The translations under genes and the position numbers were made by a program. DNA of 64,000 bases from Chlamydia poikilotherma (lineage in GTDB: Bacteria > Chlamydiota > Chlamydiia > Chlamydiales > Chlamydiaceae). Positions 58,296-64,000 of the stretch are shown one piece after another (the first letter of the stretch is position 1; each line of letters begins with the position of its first letter). The DNA lies in assembly GCF_900239975.1 (NCBI RefSeq), contig NZ_LS992154.1:930001-994000 (forward strand), in the 5' to 3' direction. Under the pieces are notes generated by a model, which was given only the letters and a program-made list of their open reading frames with translations, had not been told where the DNA came from and made no database searches.

Positions 58296-61200
58296 ATCTA
58301 CCTCTCTTATCTGAAATAACTAACGCCTCTATTCCATTGCTAATAGAAAATATCCGTCCCGGAGCTCGCGGATTCTTAACTGCCAAGTTTTTCCGTGAGA
58401 GGGAAGAATCTGTAGTAATGATCACTACACGTTCTCGTATTGATGATCTTTTTGAAGATCTTTCCTCATTCTTAGGCTTCCCTCCTGTTGAGTTTCCCTC
58501 ATCAGAAATTGATTTATCTCCTAAGCTTGTTAATATTGATGCCGTTGGCAAACGCGATAAGACTCTTTATGAATTATATGAAAAGAAAGCTCCTTTATTC
58601 TGCGTAACAACCCTAAAAGCCTTATTAGAGAAAACACGCTCACCAAAAGATACCGCGCATCAACATTTAGATATCCAAGTTGGAGATATGCTAGATCCTG
58701 AAATGATGATGGATCTATGCAAAAACTTGGGCTATCGCCATGAAACCCTCGCTAGTGATAAAGGAGAGTTTGCGTATAGAGGAGGGATTATTGACATCTT
58801 CCCTCTGTCTTCTCAAGAACCTTTTCGGATAGAATTTTGGGGAGAAAAGATTATCTCTATACGTCCTTTTAATCCTTCTGATCAACTTTCAACAGGGAAA
58901 GTTTCTAAGCTATCAATATCTCCAGCTACAAAAGATTCAGGGAAAGAAGTGTTATCACACTCCCTATTGGATTATTTTAATACACCCCCAAGACTTATCT
59001 TTGATAACCTAACGATGTTAGAAGATGATTTTTCTGAAATTTCAGGAACATTATCCTCGTTACCCAACCGCTTTTTATCGATTACAGATCTATGTGAACG
59101 CGCTTTCCAATCTCCCACAATTTTCTTTGAAGAGAAAAGCTTCCCTAATGTCCATAATCTTAAAAATAATGAAGTAAATATCGAAGTCTTTCATCGTCAT
59201 ATAAAAGCCTCTCGACTCATCGCTCCATTTATTTATCCCAATGAAACTATCGACGAACAGGAAAATCCTCTTCTAGGTTTTCTAAAAAAACTTCAAGAAT
59301 ATATTCCTAATAAAGGCCAACCCTTTAATGCGGCCCTCTACAATACAAAAGCAAAATCTTTAAAAGAAGCTCGTGCTTTAGTAGAAACACTAGCAGAAAA
59401 TTCTATACATATTTACGAAAGACCTGGGAATCTCTCTTCAAGCTTTGCTCTTGTTCAAGAAAGATTTGCAGCGATTTCCCTTTCGGAATTTTCATCTACA
59501 AAAGTATTGAGAAGACAAAAACAGAGAAATTATTTTTCTGTAACCACAGAAGAAGTTTTTGTTCCCGTTCCTGGAGAGACTGTTGTGCATCTTCACAATG
59601 GCATCGGTAAATTTATTGGGATGGAAAAAAAACCAAATCATTTAAACATTGAAACAGATTATCTGGTTCTTGAATATGCTGATAAGGCTAGGCTGTATGT
59701 ACCTTCCGATCAAGCTTACCTAATTTCACGTTACGTAGGGGCCTCTGAAAAAGCTCCTGATCTTCACAACCTGAATGGTTCTAAATGGAAAAGATCTCGA
59801 GATCTCTCTGAGAAATCCCTCGTGCTTTATGCTGAAAAACTTCTTCAGCTCGAAGCACAACGTTCTACTATACCTTCGTTTATCTATCCTCCTCACGGAG
59901 AGGAGGTGATTAAATTTGCAGAAAACTTTCCTTATGAGGAAACTCCTGATCAATTAAAGGCTATCGAACAAATTTACTCTGACATGATGTCAGATAAGTT
60001 GATGGATCGATTAATTTGTGGTGATGCCGGATTTGGAAAAACGGAAGTCATCATGCGTGCTGCTGTGAAAGCTGTTTGTGACGGTCATCGACAAGTTATT
60101 GTTATGGTACCCACAACGATTCTAGCAAACCAACATTATGAGACTTTCTCACAACGTATGGCAGGATTACCTATAAACATTGCTGTTCTTTCACGATTTT
60201 CTGAAAGGAAATCAATGAAAAAGATATTTGAGGATGCTGCTAAAGGTGATATTGACATCCTAATCGGAACACACAAGCTAATAAACAAAAATCTCGAATT
60301 TAAAAATCCTGGGTTATTAATTATTGATGAAGAACAGCGTTTCGGTGTTAAAGTCAAAGACTTCCTAAAAGAACGTTATCCTACTGTAGATTGCTTGACA
60401 GTATCTGCAACACCAATCCCCAGGACATTGTATATGTCTTTATCGGGAGCTCGTGATCTTTCTTTAATTACCATGCCCCCATTAGATAGACTTCCTGTTT
60501 CCACTTTTATTTTAGAACATAATGAAGAAACATTATCAGCATCCTTACGTCATGAATTACTTCGTGGTGGTCAAGCTTATGTGATCCATAACCGTATTGA
60601 GAGTATTTTTAGATTAGGAAATACAATACGAACATTGGTTCCTGAAGCATGCATTGCTGTTGCTCACGGACAAATGTCATCAGATGAATTAGCTTCTATT
60701 TTCCAAAAGTTTAAAGACCAGGAAATCAATATTCTCGTGGCAACAGCATTGATAGAAAACGGTATTGATATTCCTAATGCCAACACCATTTTAGTAGATC
60801 AAGCAGATAAATTTGGTATGGCTGATCTTTATCAGATGAAGGGTAGAGTAGGAAGATGGAATAGAAAAGCCTATTGTTATTTCCTAGTTTCTCATTTAGA
60901 TAGGTTGTCAGGTCCCGCTGCAAAACGTTTAGAAGCTCTGAATAAACAAGAATATGGTGGGGGTATGAAAATAGCCCTTCATGATTTAGAAATTCGTGGC
61001 GCAGGAAATATCTTAGGAACAGACCAATCAGGTCACATAAGTGCAATCGGATTCAATCTCTACTGTAAACTATTGAAAAAGACAGTCGCCGCATTAAAAA
61101 ATAACACCTCTCCCCTGCTATTTAACGACGACGTAAAGATAGAGTTCCCTTACAAATCACGTATTCCTGATACCTATATTGATCTGGCGTCTATGCGTAT

Positions 61201-61522
61201 AGAATTCTATCAGAAAATAGGTAGTGCTGAAGATACTGAACAGCTTGAACTAATAAAAGAAGAGATGAGGGATCGCTTTGGTCCTATTCCTGAAGAGGTT
61301 CTATGGTTATTTGCCCTTGCTCAAGTACGCCTGTTTGCTCTACAACACAACATCTCTAGCATTAAAGGTACGGGAAATGCTTTGTATATTCAACAATGTC
61401 ATGGAAAAACAAAGCAAATAAAGAAAACATTACCCTATTCTTTATCTCCAACTCCAGAATTGCTAATATCTGAAGTTTTAGAATCTATAGAAAAAACTTT
61501 TCCTCTAAAAACCCCTCGTTAA
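58265..61522 (+). CDS. mfd: Transcription-repair coupling factor Mfd
   Basis: A 1085-residue translocase that removes stalled RNA polymerase and recruits UvrA. N-terminal UvrB-like region at about 1-350 ([13 protein letters not shown]), the RNAP-interaction domain ([20 protein letters not shown]), then the RecG-type helicase with [16 protein letters not shown] and DEEQRFGV, and the TRCF C-terminal domain. It starts inside alaS and its stop overlaps the ribosome-binding site of hemE. It works with uvrC found at 11469. Confidence 0.96.
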   Translation: MAMDFDPVNLNLPLLSEITNASIPLLIENIRPGARGFLTAKFFREREESVVMITTRSRIDDLFEDLSSFLGFPPVEFPSSEIDLSPKLVNIDAVGKRDKTLYELYEKKAPLFCVTTLKALLEKTRSPKDTAHQHLDIQVGDMLDPEMMMDLCKNLGYRHETLASDKGEFAYRGGIIDIFPLSSQEPFRIEFWGEKIISIRPFNPSDQLSTGKVSKLSISPATKDSGKEVLSHSLLDYFNTPPRLIFDNLTMLEDDFSEISGTLSSLPNRFLSITDLCERAFQSPTIFFEEKSFPNVHNLKNNEVNIEVFHRHIKASRLIAPFIYPNETIDEQENPLLGFLKKLQEYIPNKGQPFNAALYNTKAKSLKEARALVETLAENSIHIYERPGNLSSSFALVQERFAAISLSEFSSTKVLRRQKQRNYFSVTTEEVFVPVPGETVVHLHNGIGKFIGMEKKPNHLNIETDYLVLEYADKARLYVPSDQAYLISRYVGASEKAPDLHNLNGSKWKRSRDLSEKSLVLYAEKLLQLEAQRSTIPSFIYPPHGEEVIKFAENFPYEETPDQLKAIEQIYSDMMSDKLMDRLICGDAGFGKTEVIMRAAVKAVCDGHRQVIVMVPTTILANQHYETFSQRMAGLPINIAVLSRFSERKSMKKIFEDAAKGDIDILIGTHKLINKNLEFKNPGLLIIDEEQRFGVKVKDFLKERYPTVDCLTVSATPIPRTLYMSLSGARDLSLITMPPLDRLPVSTFILEHNEETLSASLRHELLRGGQAYVIHNRIESIFRLGNTIRTLVPEACIAVAHGQMSSDELASIFQKFKDQEINILVATALIENGIDIPNANTILVDQADKFGMADLYQMKGRVGRWNRKAYCYFLVSHLDRLSGPAAKRLEALNKQEYGGGMKIALHDLEIRGAGNILGTDQSGHISAIGFNLYCKLLKKTVAALKNNTSPLLFNDDVKIEFPYKSRIPDTYIDLASMRIEFYQKIGSAEDTEQLELIKEEMRDRFGPIPEEVLWLFALAQVRLFALQHNISSIKGTGNALYIQQCHGKTKQIKKTLPYSLSPTPELLISEVLESIEKTFPLKTPR

Positions 61523-61531
61523 GGAGGCGTT

Positions 61532-62533
61532 ATGTCGGGATTTTACAACGTTATAAAGCCGAAAACTACGCGGCCACCTGTCTGGTTTTTACGACAGGTA
61601 GGAAGATACATGCCTCAATATAAAGAGCTCAAGGGCTCTCAAACATTGAAAGCCTTTTTCCACAATACAGAAGCAATTACTGAAGCAACTCTTTTAGGAC
61701 CGAATTTATTAAAAGTGGATGCAGCAATTTGCTTTGCTGATATTCTTTCACTATTAGACGGTTTTAATATCTCTTATGATTTCGCTCCCGGACCACAAAT
61801 CTCATTTTCTCCTAATCAAGAATTGATTTTCACAAAAGACCCCAAAGAGACATTCTCCTATCTTCTTGAAGCAATTAGAAATCTTGTGAAGTGTTTAAAA
61901 GTCCCTTTAATTGCTTTCGCAGCGTCTCCTTTCACTATGGCAAGCTATCTTTTAGATGGAGGAGCTTCTAAAGATTTCCCAAAAACGATGGCGTTTCTTT
62001 ATCAATATCCTGAAAGATTCGATACTTTGCTTAAGAAATTAACAGAAGGAACGGTCGTTTATCTAAAGGAACAAATTCATGCTGGAGCTTCGGCCATCCA
62101 GCTATTTGAATCTTCGAGTTTACGTTTACCCTCGGAACTATTTTCCCAATATGTGACGACACCAAATACACGGCTCATTTCTCAATTAAAGCGACAGGTC
62201 TCCTCACCTATAAGTTTATTTTGCCGCTGTTTCTATGAAAATTTTTTAGACCTTTACTCGACAGGTGCGGACACATTACATCCTGACTATCATGTAAATC
62301 TTAATAAGCTCTATAAAACAGTTACACATCCAGGATCTTTACAAGGAAATATCGATCCTGCACTATTTCTACTTCCTCAGGATGAACTTCTCGCTCATCT
62401 TGAAAAATACCTTACTACTTTGAAATATCAACCTAATTATATTTTCAATTCAGGGCATGGCATTCTTCCTGAAACTCCCCTAGAAAACGTCCAAGCTGCG
62501 GTATTATGTTTAACGTCAATTTCAACTTCTTAG
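61532..62533 (+). CDS. hemE: Uroporphyrinogen decarboxylase
   Basis: A 333-residue enzyme that removes four carboxyls from uroporphyrinogen III. The signature PVWFLRQVGRYMPQYKE is at residues 16-32, and the active-site CFADILSLLDG block follows. A consensus AAGGAGG (61521-61527) overlaps the mfd stop, so translation follows mfd closely. It overlaps hemN by 28 bases. Confidence 0.96.
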   Translation: MSGFYNVIKPKTTRPPVWFLRQVGRYMPQYKELKGSQTLKAFFHNTEAITEATLLGPNLLKVDAAICFADILSLLDGFNISYDFAPGPQISFSPNQELIFTKDPKETFSYLLEAIRNLVKCLKVPLIAFAASPFTMASYLLDGGASKDFPKTMAFLYQYPERFDTLLKKLTEGTVVYLKEQIHAGASAIQLFESSSLRLPSELFSQYVTTPNTRLISQLKRQVSSPISLFCRCFYENFLDLYSTGADTLHPDYHVNLNKLYKTVTHPGSLQGNIDPALFLLPQDELLAHLEKYLTTLKYQPNYIFNSGHGILPETPLENVQAAVLCLTSISTS

Positions 62534-63882
62534 AAGGTCTCCATCAACCTGCACCAAGATACACAAGCTATCCAACAGCTTTAGAATGGAAATCATCCGA
62601 TGCCAATCCTGCATATCTTGCTTTTGAGCGTCTCCAAGAAGATGACCATCCGTTATCACTATATTTCCATATTCCTTTCTGTCAGTCTATGTGTCTATAT
62701 TGCGGATGCTCTGTAGTAATCAATCGTCGCGAAGATATTGTAGAAGATTATATCTCTACTCTTATTAAAGAAATGGAACTCGTTCATACTCTTTTAGGAG
62801 GGAAACGGAAAACTTCACGAATTCATTTTGGAGGAGGAACTCCAAGTCGATTATCTAGAGCACTATTTGAGAAATTATTTTTTCATATTCATCGTTTGTT
62901 TGATCTTTCTGAAGTTGAAGAAATTGCTCTTGAGTTTGACCCTCGTTCTTTAAGGAATGATAGTGAAAAAGCTGAATTTATCCAGTCATTAGGATTTAAC
63001 CGTGTAAGCTTAGGAGTTCAAGATACACAAGCTACTGTTCAAGAAGCTGTACGACGACGACAAAGTCATGAAGAATCTCTACATGCTTATCAGAAATTTC
63101 GAGAACTAGGTTTTGAGAGTATAAATATAGATTTGATTTATGGTCTCCCTAAGCAAACAAAAGTAACATTTACACAAACAATCGCTGATATTTTACAGAT
63201 GCGTCCTGATCGCCTAGCGTTGTTTTCATTTGCCTCCATTCCATGGATAAAGCCTCATCAAAAAGCTATGAAAAAAAGTGACATGCCCTCTATGGAGGAA
63301 AAGTTCGCTATATATTCTTATGCACGACATACATTAACAAAGTCAGGATATCAGGCAATTGGTCTAGATCATTTCTCTCTACCTGAAGATCCCTTAAGCA
63401 TAGCCTTTAAAAATAAAACTCTAATTCGCAATTTCCAAGGATATTCCTTACCTCCAGAAGAAGATCTTATAGGGTTAGGAATGACATCAACAAGTTTTAT
63501 CCGCGGTATATATTTACAAAATGCAAAAACTCTAGAATCCTACCATGAGCAAATCCTTGGAGGATCTCTAGCAACGATTAAAAGTAAGATTCTTTCAGAA
63601 GATGATAGAATAAGAAAATGGGTAATCCATAAGCTTATGTGTACATTTGTCGTATCTAAAGAAGAATTTTCAGATCTTTTTAGCTATCGTTTTGATGAAT
63701 ATTTTTCCGAAAGTCAAGAACGGATAGATGGTATGGTAACGACAGGACTAATCCAAAATAGTTCTTCTTTTCTTACTGTAACTCCATTAGGAGAGCTATT
63801 TGTACGTGTAATTGCTACAGCTTTTGATGCTTATTTCTTAAAAACTGTTTCTTCAAGCCCTAGGTTTTCAAGATCTATATGA
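62506..63882 (+). CDS. hemN: Oxygen-independent coproporphyrinogen III oxidase
   Basis: A 458-residue radical SAM enzyme. The cluster motif C-x3-C-x2-C-x-C is in FHIPFCQSMCLYCGCSVV at about residues 61-70, followed by HFGGGTPSRL. It oxidatively decarboxylates coproporphyrinogen III to protoporphyrinogen IX without oxygen. PRYTSYPTA at the N-terminus is the HemN (not HemW) hallmark. The start lies inside hemE; the stop overlaps the hemG ATG by four bases. Confidence 0.95.
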   Translation: MFNVNFNFLEGLHQPAPRYTSYPTALEWKSSDANPAYLAFERLQEDDHPLSLYFHIPFCQSMCLYCGCSVVINRREDIVEDYISTLIKEMELVHTLLGGKRKTSRIHFGGGTPSRLSRALFEKLFFHIHRLFDLSEVEEIALEFDPRSLRNDSEKAEFIQSLGFNRVSLGVQDTQATVQEAVRRRQSHEESLHAYQKFRELGFESINIDLIYGLPKQTKVTFTQTIADILQMRPDRLALFSFASIPWIKPHQKAMKKSDMPSMEEKFAIYSYARHTLTKSGYQAIGLDHFSLPEDPLSIAFKNKTLIRNFQGYSLPPEEDLIGLGMTSTSFIRGIYLQNAKTLESYHEQILGGSLATIKSKILSEDDRIRKWVIHKLMCTFVVSKEEFSDLFSYRFDEYFSESQERIDGMVTTGLIQNSSSFLTVTPLGELFVRVIATAFDAYFLKTVSSSPRFSRSI

Positions 63883-64000
63883 GAAAAGTCATTGTTATAG
63901 GAGCGGGAATTTCAGGATTAGCCACAGCGTGGTGGTTACATAGAAAATTCCCTAATAGCGAACTTATGATTATAGATAAGGCAGATCGTCCTGGAGGACT
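63879..64000 (+). CDS. hemG: Protoporphyrinogen oxidase, N-terminal start (truncated by window edge)
   Basis: Forty residues of an FAD protein: MRKVIVIGAGISGLATAWWL, the dinucleotide-binding GxGxSG loop, then an acidic strand end and PGG. Position after hemN with an ATGA overlap, and known chlamydial order, point to the HemY/HemG-type protoporphyrinogen oxidase. The rest is outside the window. Confidence 0.8.
   Translation, partial: MRKVIVIGAGISGLATAWWLHRKFPNSELMIIDKADRPGG

Noticed and set aside
58171-58551. 126-codon antisense frame across the alaS/mfd junction
   Set aside because: Both real genes are certain on the other strand; the frame has no domain.

Overview
The window reads as chromosomal DNA from an obligate intracellular bacterium of the family Chlamydiaceae. 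The gene order (glgA, pgsA, fused glyQS, dnaG, mutS-uvrC, the rpmJ/rpsN and rpmH/rnpA pairs, cysS, lysS, priA, aas, cysQ, ppa, fabF, miaA, the mur/fts block, groEL3, efp, amn, tkt, alaS, mfd, hemE-hemN-hemG) matches what I know of Chlamydia trachomatis CT798 down to CT745. The base composition is AT-rich. Three tandem CT795-like secreted proteins, rather than one, suggest the psittaci/caviae/felis/pneumoniae side of the family, but I cannot fix the species from sequence alone. I see no insertion sequence, prophage, integrase or CRISPR array.

Layout. 1-1476: the 3' end of glycogen synthase, convergent with pgsA, then a leader for glyQS. 4582-6783 (minus strand): four small secreted proteins, three of them paralogues. 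6909-16724: dnaG, divergent mutS-uvrC, an Asp23-like protein, a membrane GYF protein, S14/L36, L34/RnpA and a secreted thioredoxin-like protein. 17158-24000: cysS, lysS, a CxxC thioredoxin-like protein, an orphan protein and priA. 23940-27484 (minus): a lipid-linked cluster of acyltransferase, acyl-ACP synthetase and an alpha-oxoamine synthase. 27592-34933: cysQ, leucine dehydrogenase, ppa, a Nudix hydrolase, fabF, rsfS, a HAD phosphatase and a long coiled-coil protein. 35023-39173: mqnC, miaA, rsbV, an FtsQ-like protein, CutA and a KH protein with a Cys/His-rich tail. 39241-48228 (minus): a continuous murF-mraY-murD-nlpD-ftsW-murG-murC/ddl block. 48457-55401: tRNA-Cys, groEL3, a metallophosphatase, a small basic protein, efp, amn and transketolase. 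55668-64000: alaS, mfd, hemE, hemN and the start of hemG as one tightly packed + strand run.

How it works together. The mur block supplies lipid II precursor synthesis, the SEDS polymerase FtsW and a LysM envelope protein; the FtsQ-like protein nearby fits the same septal machinery. hemE/hemN/hemG are the last steps to protoporphyrin. mqnC belongs to the futalosine route to menaquinone. The plsC/aas pair looks like a split version of the E. coli Aas enzyme for re-using fatty acids. The genome is very compact: seven convergent gene pairs overlap at their 3' ends, and several terminator hairpins include the stop codon of the neighbouring gene.

The most interesting signals are: (1) a graded set of secreted thioredoxin-fold candidates, from a CxxC protein (20391-20900), through one that has lost the first cysteine (15678-16724), to three tandem paralogues with no catalytic motif (4582-6357); (2) the KH-domain RNA-binding protein with a Cys/His-rich tail; (3) the 92-base ftsW/murG overlap; (4) small unlisted genes at 16938-17078 and possibly 1284-1436. 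I did not find a clearly new multi-gene defence or mobile system.
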